From positions 6,572,001 to 6,636,000 of the forward strand of contig NZ_CP151726.1 of assembly GCF_038443385.1 (NCBI RefSeq): a stretch of 64,000 bases of DNA, read 5' to 3'. This stretch comes from Stieleria varia. Its GTDB lineage: Bacteria > Planctomycetota > Planctomycetia > Pirellulales > Pirellulaceae. Within the stretch, counting starts at the first letter, position 1. Every line of letters starts with the position of its first letter. The translations under genes and the position numbers were made by a program. Of the stretch, positions 57,301-58,196 are shown one piece after another. A model generated the notes under the pieces. It was not told where the DNA came from. It did not search any database and saw only the letters and a program-made list of their open reading frames with translations.

Positions 57301-57336
57301 TTCAATCTGGCCGATCCGAACCTGCCGCCGGAGTGA
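30358..57336 (+). CDS. giant modular surface protein 2 with N-terminal LCAT-like hydrolase, 8,992 aa
   Basis: Start is GTG 30358: an in-frame TGA at 30343-30345 rules out anything earlier, and this start gives an Arg-rich leader and 'VETLEQRQLLAA'. Order by approximate residue: alpha/beta-hydrolase 40-460; beta-rich repeats, several like flagellin hook IN, 480-2500; EF-hand loops near 1962-2030 and 2490; RTX blocks 2659-2721, 3075-3361, 3425-3628, 3753-3825, 4440-4486, 4651-4700 and 5798-5838; PPC-like domain interrupted by an F5/8C-like insert 4115-4415; FG-GAP 4778-4868 and 5285-5435; LamG 5548-5781; LRR 5918-5991; seven-copy VCBS/FG-GAP array 6019-6343; PA14-like 6411-6598; LamG 6648-6815, 6860-7051 and 7067-7245; PKD-like near 7311-7560; LamG 7605-7805; PKD 7811-7903; VCBS/cadherin-like 7905-8331; C-terminal module 8481-8992 with dockerin-like loops. 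It is colinear with giant 1 through most of the core. Likely secreted or surface-held and calcium-dependent; substrate unknown. Confidence 0.92.
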   Translation: MRILPKRFRNSKQKTIWRVKQRRRQLVETLEQRQLLAAGINPVVVIPGFAGTFADVVQLSGDLIAEPALSDRLDEWYSTKGLPPDKLALEPHGQVYQNIVQTLENVGYVPGQSLFVTTWDWRVPVAPVDGTLDGSLSATYGEITDATFDTGLDYLAYTLQAVKAANPTATAVDLITHSTGGLIARSYLQSAAYGQNDLLPVGNLVMAGVPNRGVTETWNLSLDDWAGSAASRAAARLVDQAYSRLQDTANFPFGVLGPDPNSTADDITNTAIDKQDFAQQYVGAMRGLLPEYAAVDLDNNGTLIQVTAADETGTGLFNDLLMDLNFSGNTYINNTVSTSVVYSTEVATKDRLVKQAGPTGTFLDNEILPFSEFIGHTPGPAEVWYQDIETTAGGDGTVPSISSIGPFVGDSNPKLNLVEISAALATGGGDPIAHPDLVINEYSQTQIVNAIGATAGIGDIETGLKLSKAQTVARALALGIIDYEALFQELKLTASDIVTFISQLGESLESLAGKLDVPGGIPFVDEAITAVASFADQTTTLSRKLYNNAQIVGDGDITAVDGKLSADMSFVVRLDSDDPVSVTVLASSTNDNASIDDLYVDINAALVAAALDSRVIAERPTGMDADKLSIRTVDPSQATTIDVSTLQVTGKGPAPSSGRLGEDAHLSFIIGTKNLDVAVEVDVTVTAESTASNTRLKDLVVDINAAMGVDIGDGTLLNELVIATVVGEGIRFAAVDSTAESVKISGGVALGFDSSQDVDDNPASGELGLGSSQSAIAELAITGIPDLVELLNTIMPIQTTLGYDDINHRVTFNLNLAETYNESIDLDFSEAIDLGFADLNLAGGANASFEVAAGINLTVGVDLIRAGAGGTVDGNTLLTSLRDSVAFKVGVTSTNVADSSAGTLTISVKKFSQAAQNVNVTLDAATVGDNFTTEDLAFDISDAFASLGHAIRAEINDDDKLVLISEDAEINQLTITSSAFGFTGAEVSDQADLVVSLADGTTYDIILDGDETLGDVRTSIESTVGAARVAVTFVGDQIQIEDLTTQVDDNRLMIAAASNSFGASSAGAGLKILGNTALEDSTETDSFNERTTILGDNLLLGSLLDQFFIDTTNSSIFANATIDAADIDLTASVGLLELGVVDGYFGDAAPHSTGFSIAAGIDLPDNGDGDGLLRLSDFGRDGLNSALTALAPTFTYGGTAQFPLSIPLLPTEAPTITLTLQSDPNDLLRPQFDISAPNVNDLIGDFKNLSLSDIAGMLRQVIDLLRDSEIDGLNTDIPVINQTPNELLGFTDGILAVADKLLAGPDVETLKGLSDRLAEQIDFTSGSPSQLRQLSDAFARVNHAIDPVHTYELQVTDGAMNVYRTTMLSSSANAIEIQAAIDAAIGAPGQVTVIGKSGGPLTFTFNNSLGNVSLSASSVSGLTTQFETKTPGVTGSTEAVIGAEFVTTAGLATALLSLDSTLTELEGSGVNVTALTAIVDQMSGSVISTANLSAFLTELLQSELGLPVAVVVSFIDADLNATGNQNTIKLELDINPTVTRNVGFDLALDDFGPVTVGSSGNIDVTFGGNIDLDLGFNFSTLTPYVFDSTSFALTAAIDSALDVTATIGGFEAGLDGTVKLHQVGDPLSPASITVSIDQGLTPSDANTIGAIPIGQFFSGGLANTFDFAIDGEITADFDAYLAGVNITDAIQVDFQMADALTDGVPTFDYAKLTTGVNDYLASLTDLSSMSLDQLIAGTRTVLTTIESGLTSDLLSNLPLIGDGIDMSASFVGELQSMVDQFETLVDSSDDSVDALVGEIQSLIYDALGPLGANMLKLNPLFHDDPAQSNSIEVADYRDVEVSITDFATTAPADMEFSVNLQLAGRDVIDADFDLGLDAVLFEFETAGGVELSWDYDFNFGFGINLQNGFFFQLNENTNFDSTGFDDGTGGTPEITLGAQVNLKPGTSLKGELFFLNLIAESNPIEDYNSNGVLDADLNEAVDGIDYNRDGDMNDVLSESDSNGDGRLSRGTGFSGEIFIDVNNPDNDVDNRLSFGELRGSAPLFTAGIRTEAFVDLALSADTDAGSDLPKLSTDLTVDWGLSYSTSEGLVSGTPEVAFHDVSLDLGSFFESIAGPAFEVFEQYIEPARPVIDFLRSEVPGFSDLSVETGGPRITFLDLGAYAGGLGGRVADAKKVLDTISGILDAVDEIKGFAGADGMVINFGDFLLTGGTTSDVTGESIGSNPTANDVLTLANAAKAGSVTVRAAGVVLGATDYRVVHSMSGNTPTTLIKFLKEKAGAITIDYSHTTGKIDVTDATTQVTVQAGSSSQISTGSGGGISNDVFSQVDSSSGSSNNKANTTSKLKKLSRSATSGGHGLSIPILSNPINAFKLLTGETVDLIQWEIPELDLSLPFEYRFGPLGPTPIFAKVGATLAAKLEFSIGFDTRGIAQTGNFLDGLYFGDLENVSSGDDVDEVEFSLTLRAGAGIDLGLASVYLVGGVKGDLAFNWNDLDGDGKLYFDELAALAKINAVPDLSFLDGLLTPEEIARIREEQSVPGMCIFDTHGGLNAQLGIEWDVTLDSGYISIIDENIFSFNYTCGDSIELATHNRSDKTLVLNAGPNAAQRMPGSVDDDEVFGVRQVDVDGVPSIAVDWDWVIDSETTAKLTRYYPVSEVEEIRFDGGAGNDVFIVDSNVDSGISITLIGGVGNDILTGHNGENIFVGGAGDDRITGGSGNDTYLFENNWGRDKIQDVDGDRDAFDFSAVTANLTVTLGSISVSDGGSVNTVFDPNGALVEGIESMVAGIGNDTLILNEATGTARLWTIDSVGGGNIDEEFYFQRFENLTAGSQNDTFAFTGGNVAGLISGGTGTDVLSYAAAPGAVEVNRQTSTATSLGSYAGIEQVIGSSASDTLTGANVDATWNVTGADQGNIDGAFQFQRFENLTGGDADDTFVVSATGSISGKLRGTTTLNHVDADKLDLSAKETTLTATVQGVNRGLVSGGASVDFASVESLTGGSANDHFVIQPLAGLNGTLDGGLGLEDHLDYSGWISSVTVNFNSGALNSGQSYGGSVAGIEHVTGGGAGDILTGRSSDNNRILGLGGADTIDGMGGDNVLIGDRAIITLASITTESLPGDGRDDISAGDGRNIILAGSGDDKVTVGNGDNRVMGDHGVVTLSGGFVVDMESSLLSGGDDWITFGGGNNLVIGGDGSDRITVGSTGTTGRNVILGDRGSIDRLGANTSSAISEPTVGAGSDIITTGDGVDAIIGGGKSDTINGGDGNNYVLGDDGTILFAAGLPVNSSLTPSVFDGHDNITTGAGRDLIFTGNGENTVLAGDGMDDVLGGSGIDDIDGQGGNDWLVGLLGNDKIKGGVGNDVLFGGLPLGTRADYDDTGDFTTPLEVQAVESLYSTDSDPGEFGRANVAGGNDDNYVFTTLITPIIVAGVSIDGTAGDGRDVLEGGDDNDILFGGADADDLRGGSGVDYLDAGAGPDTADGEAGDDVVRGGEGGDELHGGDGIDQLIGDGGDDELHGESRPGNQTGQRLFGGPGRDTLYAFEGTANVPGDQLFGDAGGDFLYGAGQFEVLIGGSGNDYVIGLGGADLLMGGGGEDQLFGGDGNDEIWGGAGTDYIDGQSGADVQYGGSGIDLFILPTTVTGADTIDGHFGNASEGDIADDNATDILAIDGTTGNDTILIGEQGGQASVRYNGIAIPVNMLDANGNLLIEQFRIAGLAGNDTIGFYTELAIQSGAIGVVSGLNPIDLSALSDRSRDFVGVFDGNSGNDKLIGSDGRDRLSGGIGSDTLFGFRGDDRLWGDEGGGLTGDRDILFAGGGNDDLIGGQGTNQLYAWTFDPSSGNQFGLFVDGRGDLATDDGDLDDDGVLDADEASPTGPYRQPYSQEVTGLNRILGSANDDELYGGTTLDFMYGNGGDDTLFRADGTTFESSDGGVAGEQWKDYAKESDQVWYIGGSNASDQINVDFVTEPGFLTDHHLITRLTDNNGNFSFSAQVRLDFTATDSEGNAVWSARDLQFKLDQLLSESDPESRGETLEDIATAATQFTDSELIAQILPPEGDFLVILIDALGGNDSITVGPTVQKTVWIDAGAGDDIVDIRSGNAILVDRAENSLGSTGLRARNDVPEQAFRLVESNGSIDQSFDGHDLSDGVVTFTGLTMDNPSDVDWYSFTLSNPTTTSSRIELASGSPIDELGLELFRQDSASNLPLSESNLIKLQTGTANGNSSEIDLQYQVRGRYIRIRNNGTASRELHLGELEVFAPGVTPAAGYDPTNDLALTSLGAHVESFTSSILHGNATSVLDGDSEAGAAVFTLRPAVANEIVVDLGQSMDIGTIRLWQRSDNGGTQHRLSDFSVSVLTDGGDEPGVVAQDFSHPGQVPDFSNSAVSDTNRVLEAGVEYLLKVTSPNVVPTIYDLRFNLDGLSESEIDTNDNLLSISMSLRSDTERRDVILGGTGNDILSGGAGEDWIFGNEGNDVLTGGQDRNASDLLFGGPGDDTFQIIPDALPLLGNQRGTNFDPATETYLPTFSEQLIGGEGTDRVLYLGGDVDRRGFDVPDYVSMRYNTGLHRYEFTSLVWDIGLQEYRTKTDSSGRTVYEQQFMYFQTRDVEQTHFLLENGDDVVRLDSGFQFLPLDGTFDAGRYEEWGMDRGDFEQGAFESIFIDGGAGDDFIFGSPTSDVITGGPGDDYIVGGLGNDEIDGEGGADEIYGNRPNPAQPVDPAYPFAPTIPSDFPQTSTFEPELFNPKFTVPNFTTPTLSDSGIDIRSTGEVSVSNSFQLQNSSVSGNLTSVIPIGDFNGDGNDDFMVNSASISYLLFEPLSLQNVLTVSMEANVIIPHSVFGVPALRSADVNGDGLSDLAFIQSLSGDTEITVVSGFESQDTRNWSNWTPTDINNHVLSKVSFRDVYLGGASNVSVELVDFVEESGTQLADLFVKANDASLTLMDLVDDQMIAFVFSGSDLSSKSNLGIMDRVGTITTQSNSLSALTLVGNHDGSRGTSTLVADNQLINRYTGVQSAVVQSTNPVPQAWVPGIDFQITLEVCEDGDAFPNSGMCLAGGDDNFGYPEDERINLFESPNPDPYQVLLETLEEHAFNDYINLTRNNSIYTFETIEKRPNVSLKVTEAFSSALGFTSGQTNDGPPVYPVFPYRWVVAQRPFTPIAGEVLFEIVGLGGHIAVNVTNSSTIDSVISFLNTEIDTRLGGSEYFVSKSMVNGQEHLVVLQNTEYSNELRVSKDQVNTSSYFGYPNLIDENPDGFWREGNGINQGISQFGAPILANDDVLYIIQEAQTHDGVVDRPVDLGDLNGDGYGDIGLIRDDRIHLFYGSSDALSEQLNVSQDDLTFDLTGTSILDVVGGDFNADGKRDIAVSFTPNGETDSKVSLFFDVANLGVTVRPSDARMTLVGESTGDGFGVLSPVGDLNADGIDDLVVAAPLGSLGGRLYVIYGAASARIDIPSQYDVLENFNVSGSGSFVVDRGHGQAEVFDDGGEPFEIEAGDSERWFQFTTLGDGQPGDLIRLNSNVRADLVDESGRLITESQTIIDLRSIEAGTYYLRVKPFLNASLNYDAANANDGSLTVWESGNPVFDASLDPSVTLDTNVVSSSGITQAYRFNGTGGAAIPSLQTANANPASATAAWEVWFRPSAVTGKQVLFESGRGGLGGRGVSLTLDGDRLVFAIQDFVDGFPNDPVLATLQSLPIGTSEFTKALAVYENLTPTSGIISLYIDGELADAPTLVEIGNWSGNNGAGIGQANSPSLGGLPNSSGYVPFDGHIAAVRFYETADTGLLPAEFTVEFDAPIRGQQQIIETDASPDRDILRGGDGNDIIVGNHGLDRFFGGSGVDVITAEAIEVRDGDLADVALTPVPVPELVQGNTPLQLDPVIIDADAILSAGVMELQAAIATQLGQAVTTSATGLPRVHRDIRASELEQLTSLFASARGIHDLSMLRFMPNLEVLDLSGNAITEDELHHIAQLKKLRSLDLSDTNIDPTSQRTLDIISGLPLLEMLHLPNGVPASFPISRNLSGTTQARSAQTADIDGDGDLDLVTAFQLGNTVAWHENNGNQSFTIHPISTTADSAQDVATADVDGDGDLDVVSASFDDDTIAWYENNGSQSFTFHAISTTADGARSVQTGDLDGDGDIDVLSASQNDNKIAWYENVGNQSFQLHLITTSANGAHSVHTADVDGDGDLDVLSASRFDNTIAWYKNDGSGSFTSHVITTSANDARAVHSADLDGDGDIDILSASYLDDTIAWYENDGSESFTLHVISNNQDGAIDVNTADIDGDGDLDVFSASENDDTIAWFENNGNKSFTARLVTNLADRAQSVHLADIDDDGDADVLIASLSGFSLVWHENENQPSPVNLVVNEGQTIDVYGTLFKASDNGSVPLVGTSINGTAVDTPVFVQNVAPTISAPVITSATEGQVISFGPVLRGSFSETWYSGTFNDDSLNPIDPVTNPTSLLNQTPVLTQILDEPMDWDRAGLSFRGGGLGNSFFAAAFIGTLVVDAAGSGAALEAGDITFGARSDDATFIYVDTNRDGKFDTSEIVVDNGGTHGLQDRVGSINLDEGRYGIAIAYYQGGGGAGLTVRYAQGLVPQADFGSMTIIDPSDVGQYSLWNRTDIDVLIDGNTIGTIKISDPGLLDVPDLVVTASITDPSGQTTSLIPHAAEFDDEALQLSNVVLDGATNYTTTFWLKTTKTGIQSIVSGANKTQANEFYVYFLNSTTFRLLEKGSLVAQWSGLNDIADGQYRHFAVVRNLDQSSVELYIDGVSQGTMSEPTRSPLNIDPGGLFVGSDQDSLAGGFDSSQSLQGSLDDLTIWNRALTPDEIAGIRDGDIDTSDNNMRLYLPFDEGAGVVAADRGPLGVDATISTMHVSDDFLAEYRFDNGTADDTASNNHGTLSGNATILSDSARPGMVVELDGVSGYVDLPNSILNPAEGAVSAWFKLDNSPTGTEYIFGNQNGAGGDRVYLFVNASNQFGARLDDSPSFGFATVSPGTWNHALLVWRTDGIGELFLNGQSVGTTSGLTFSAGMQDRVNIGSRDTKNSFFDGRIDDVRVFDHAVSPEFVLQPIHWTGDSPSARKALLFDDHVLELPNTALDGVGDFTTAVWVKPSAATKQTILSGAKSNTIAGPNEFVLVAYDSTRILSVIGNTVRPWTVPSMNDNVYHHIALTRTVATNTLELFVDGVSMGTKSDTTGPLTIVPGGLIVGQDQDNIGGGFQQDEALRGPIDDLAIWDRVLTPTEIRAASVGGINTQDANLRLWYDFDLLVNGLPQDRSVNRRHALANTASPTNDKRPLSDRSFTFLDNGTYTLTVTASDGDGGFDRSETTIDVGNVAPTIKGLNTSDTGPYLLGSPMHFDARNVLDPGKLDGRDYLWEVTSNNGQQILGKSALEFQFTPNYAGLYTVKLTVTDSDGFMSETFSEDFAVQPMAMITAPNVNPIVGTLVEFTSEHSSPLAPAGLSRGNAAAPTRSYRWEVQLAGHTVATGDDESVRFVPLRIGTYSVTLTIDDEFSVGEVPSHSETISVTVDAAPSSISLFGPAGPLAEGDEVELTVDGLPTLGAFDARNYLWTLAPIPIEITESSDPDTYRFLAGVDGDYVAIASVVDQVSMQGDEGVSIPSDPTALYLFDYETIDWSGNGNHGTINGGDYLFNNERSTLVADLDGVNEFVDVPDTVLNANSGTVSVWFRPTDLTGIRYIFANRNTSGNRVYIRLDGSNVSGRLDDQASFGSTPVTLNQWHHVLLTWQSNGDGAFYVDGERRGSVSGLTLDSSVQNDVTFGSHAGGVEQFFQGQLDNAAIYDKGFNDAQARAIYQSAWFKREATYFPVVYNVAPNVFVDSVTGIENSPITLSGSVTDDGIDDTHTYHVNWGDGTSDSSGNVVSGTFDPSHTFPQNGTYTVTVTVTDSDAAATQVTTQVVVQNIDPVAVSDTGFSTDEDNKLTGLYPSSNDTDAGPSDALSVQSVDALSTLGASVILEGNGTVTYDPTSSKALNVLAAGQSQTDTFSYVVKDDDGGKDTATVTITVNGVNDAPVAIHDVKKINEDAISVTGSVVINDTDVDNGTVLMVQSIAEVTSDATDITGMYGTLDWNSDGTYTYTLNAAAQSLNAGQVVKDVFAYVVTDTALTDSSFLTITIIGVNDAPMAVADSGDIDLDVSGTTKSLLRSNDSDVDDSFVVTAINGQSDKVNKLFTLPSGALLRVKADGEYEYNPNGAFDYLPNGITTDDTFTYTITDAAGATTTTNVVINVTGKNDAPKAITLSSLSVTDSAVANTMVALAAAIDIDNGDTHAFAIDPTMNGNGIFDIDAAGHLIVTRNLTPADQDRYTIKLTATDALGGSIDQAFNISVLPAPVDPTLRVDLPTISSTNLTVRRNGGNVEVIDNTHSVTLFSQPIAATASLMITGGENLDEVVTLDYSFGGFFDLSSNIVFNAGGGNDHLIIQGGTSTNATYVSNNTVLGNATVIVSDGPDTMQVHFSGVEPLSLLDINQLDFVGTLKVGADLLTIGSPNPINLPSSIEMAGGTIQSSSIGVLTLGNGETITGHGHIAGNFAGQTGSSITATGDLSIGNTASNAGFTSAGEIRVGDHMVTLLDANQAVLGSLTDLGNGANPGTLFAANGVLLDAGNNLTGFGTLDTPNDIALQSMINGDITGESMANPITLPGYYKGVGNLDNFNLTGTYSPGFSPAQVVNGNAAYAASVDLIFELGGTTPGSSGYDQLRHTGSVSLDGDLEIDLINGFVPAIGDSFLLMTADGGVTGEFANVDLPTTPAGTAWQLVIATNEVRLDFVAAPRITEVRIGSTGWNQNFRNTIDPQGQGFLVSTGAGQLSDVPFTNANQIFIEFDQPVFNSTGGDLQPIDFQLIGSPTLGINYQINTVDFDETTNTAILTLNEFLTSDKLLLHIANGAITNGDGVALDGAWTTGNTGASGDGGVNGRFDFRFDVLPGNVNDDLLTNTTDLSVVRSLGTQLAGVTPQFNPRANVNGDLLVNTTDLSAIRALGTRFLFNLADPNLPPE
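30475..31740 (+). other. LCAT/lipase-like alpha/beta-hydrolase domain of giant protein 2
   Basis: The domain opens with 'NPVVVIPGFAGT', the strand-1/oxyanion region of LCAT and PGAP1-type lipases. Next come 'LFVTTWDWRVP' (compare 'YDWR' of LCAT), the nucleophile elbow 'LITHSTGGLIARSYL' with S178, 'LVMAGVPNRG' (compare 'lGtPnrG'), 'GGDGTVPSIS' with D395, and 'PIAHPDL' with H434. S178, D395 and H434 sit in the right order for a catalytic triad, so the domain may be an active esterase, lipase or acyltransferase. Giants 1 and 3 have unrelated sequence at this position. Confidence 0.82.
37825..37860 (+). other. EF-hand-type calcium loop in giant protein 2
   Basis: Residues D-L-D-G-D-G-K-L-Y-F-D-E form a canonical 12-residue EF-hand loop (D1, D3, D5, G6, L8, E12). 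It holds the same place, before the first RTX block, as the loop at 8007-8042 in giant protein 1. Another cluster of acidic loops (DYNSNGVLD, DYNRDGDMN, DSNGDGRLS) lies at about 36255-36400. Confidence 0.75.
38332..38520 (+). repeat. RTX repeat block (giant protein 2, first)
   Basis: Nonapeptide turns GGAGNDVFI, GGVGNDILT, GGAGDDRIT and GGSGNDTYL follow the EF-hand region. They correspond by position to the start of RTX block A in giant protein 1 but form a much shorter run. Confidence 0.88.
39580..40440 (+). repeat. RTX-derived supra-repeat, four units of about 53-58 aa (giant protein 2)
   Basis: Four units each begin with a 'V(L/M)GDxG' turn (near 39631, 39790, 39967 and 40141), run through a 15-25 residue Ser/Thr-rich loop, and then carry two to three RTX-like turns (GDGRNIILA, GGGNNLVIG, GDGVDAIIG, GNGENTVLA). 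Spacing between starts is about 160, 177 and 174 bases. The array ends in ordinary nonapeptides at about 40300-40440. I see no match to this longer unit in giant protein 1. Confidence 0.75.
40630..41240 (+). repeat. RTX repeat block (giant protein 2, main)
   Basis: Tandem turns GGDDNDILF, GGADADDLR, GGEGGDELH, GGDGIDQLI, GGGGEDQLF and GGDGNDEIW end in 'YGGSGIDLFI'. The block is colinear with block C of giant protein 1 (9718-10385), including the interrupting 'TGQRLFGGPGRDTLYA' segment. Confidence 0.93.
43022..43450 (+). other. F5/8C-like (discoidin-type) insert within a PPC-like domain, giant protein 2
   Basis: The segment reads 'GRYIRIRNNG', 'LHLGELEVFAPG', 'VLDGDSEAGAAVF', 'IVVDLGQSMDIGTIRLWQR', 'LSDFSVSVLTD', which is the pattern of galactose-binding F5/8C domains (ihLGExxVy ... 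vDLGxxxxIxxIrlw). It sits between the two halves of a PPC-like domain whose ends ('SGSPIDELGLELF' and 'YLLKVTSPNVVPTIYDLR') are continuous in giant protein 1 at 12340-12550. A binding domain was therefore inserted into an existing fold. Confidence 0.78.
48412..49385 (+). repeat. seven-copy, 147-bp FG-GAP/VCBS tandem repeat (giant protein 2)
   Basis: Seven direct repeats of 49 residues start at 48412, 48559 and every 147 bases to 49294 (the last is partial). Each contains 'ADxDGDGDxDVxSAS', 'IAWYENNG' and 'SFTxHxIST'. The DGDGDxD segment is the calcium-binding loop of FG-GAP/VCBS beta-propeller blades. Seven copies would close one seven-bladed propeller, as in integrin-alpha-like heads. No indel disrupts the period. 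Confidence 0.93.
49590..50150 (+). other. PA14-like domain of giant protein 2
   Basis: The sequence contains 'SETWYSGTFND', 'GTLVVDAAG', 'ITFGARSDDATFIYVDTN' and 'DEGRYGIAIAYYQGGGGAGLTVRY'. This follows the PA14 fold pattern (G-x-Y ... F-x-x-xSDDGxxLxVD ... G-x-xxxxxY-x-xxGxxxxxxxW/Y). PA14 domains of adhesins and glycosidases often bind sugars. Giant protein 1 lacks it. Confidence 0.75.
54070..55050 (+). repeat. three VCBS/cadherin-like repeats (giant protein 2)
   Basis: Three successive units of about 100-110 residues share 'AxxDxGxxxxDxxxxxxSxxxNDTDxDxxxxLxVxSV', a 'GTxxxxxDGTYTYxxN' core and 'DTFxYxVxDxxGxxxTxxVTIxVxGxNDAP'. These are classic VCBS (Vibrio-Colwellia-Bradyrhizobium-Shewanella) repeats. 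A cadherin-like unit ('IDIDNGDTHAFAID', 'LTATDALGGS') follows to 55350. Such arrays usually form extended calcium-stiffened stalks. Confidence 0.88.
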
Positions 57337-57344
57337 GAGGAGGC
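56410..57344 (+). repeat. 935-bp 3' block, copy B (near-identical to 23523-24457)
   Basis: This block ends giant gene 2. The encoded 308 residues are identical to those of copy A: a 'GDSFLLMTADGGVTGEF' segment, a beta-rich 'EVRIGSTGWNQNF' region, and two dockerin-like loops (GNVNDDLLTNTTDL, ANVNGDLLVNTTDL). Ten silent base differences separate the copies. The match stops eight bases after the stop codon. Confidence 0.95.
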
Positions 57345-57492
57345 TGAATCAACAGCATTTTGACCGTTGCAATTTTTCTGAGCCAGAGTCTGAACACAAG
57401 CGTGTGTGGGTGAACTAGGATAATGGTCGCCGCTCAGATTGTGCGTCAATGTTCCCGACGCCTTGTCCTATGTTCGGCAGGACGAAGTTGTA
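57345..57492. promoter_or_regulatory. short intergenic region before ECF sigma factor 2
   Basis: 148 bases separate the repeat at the end of giant gene 2 from the sigma factor start. I saw no strong terminator hairpin. The sigma-factor frame is open back to a TTG at 57439, which is not used in my call. A promoter for the sigma/kinase pair is expected here but not identified. Confidence 0.4.
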
Positions 57493-58134
57493 ATGAACGA
57501 TTCATCACCTTCAACGAATGACGACTCGACATCCACATCGCTGCTCGACTTGATAAGGGAGGGTGACGATCAAGGGTGGCGTTGTCTAACGGAACTTTAC
57601 GGCCCCTTGATCTACGCTTGGTGCCGAGGTTCGCGACTTGGACCGGAGGACTCAGCCGACATCATGCAGGACGTGTTTCGGGCTGTCGTACTGCACATTG
57701 GAAACTTTGAGAAAGTCGCTTCTGGATCGTTTCGCGGATGGTTGTGGTCGATCACCAGGAACAAGGTTCGAGATCTGCACAAAGTACGTGCGGGCAAGGT
57801 TCGGGCGTCCGGTGGCAGCGATGGCCACGAAATCTTGCAGATGCAGCCTGCCGAGGAAATCACCGGAATTTTGGATTCAACCTGTGTATCCGGTGAACAA
57901 ATGTTAGCGCATCAAGCGCTCCGCATCATCAAGTCCGAGGTGAAAGAGACCACCTTCACGGCATTCTGGCGATCAACGATCGATGGCATCCCTCCCGCCG
58001 TCGTAGCGGATCAGTTGCAGATTCCCGTCCATAGCGTCTGGCAAGCGCGATCCCGGATACTTCGGCGCGCCAGGCAATTACTGGAAAATGAATTGGGCGT
58101 GTCAGGCGCAATCGTTTCTACCGATAGCGATTAG
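57493..58134 (+). CDS. ECF-family RNA polymerase sigma factor 2 (planctomycete type)
   Basis: 213 residues. Region 2 (about 20-95): 'WRCLTELYGPLIYAW', 'DSADIMQDVFRAVV', 'FRGWLWSITRNKVRDL'. Region 4 (about 145-200): 'TFTAFWRSTIDGIPPAVVADQLQI' (split over helix-turn-helix), 'SVWQARSRILRRAR'. It is a clear paralogue of the sigma factor at 24496-25128, sharing the 'AFWR' signature before the helix-turn-helix. ATG 57493 is chosen over TTG 57439 because the family starts with a short Ser/Thr/Asp-rich tail. The gene downstream, 62 bases away in the same direction, encodes a kinase whose N-terminus carries a zinc-binding anti-sigma-type motif, so the pair probably forms a sigma/regulator couple. Confidence 0.94.
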   Translation: MNDSSPSTNDDSTSTSLLDLIREGDDQGWRCLTELYGPLIYAWCRGSRLGPEDSADIMQDVFRAVVLHIGNFEKVASGSFRGWLWSITRNKVRDLHKVRAGKVRASGGSDGHEILQMQPAEEITGILDSTCVSGEQMLAHQALRIIKSEVKETTFTAFWRSTIDGIPPAVVADQLQIPVHSVWQARSRILRRARQLLENELGVSGAIVSTDSD

Positions 58135-58196
58135 CTTTCCAGTCGAGTGATTTTCGTTGGTTGGCCGCATTTTACCGCTATAGATGGGCCAACCAA

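Noticed and set aside
2217..57336. Type I secreted RTX toxin system
   Set aside because: RTX repeats are present, but no ABC transporter, membrane-fusion or acyltransferase gene occurs in the window, and the LEPR-XLL-like N-terminus points to another export route.
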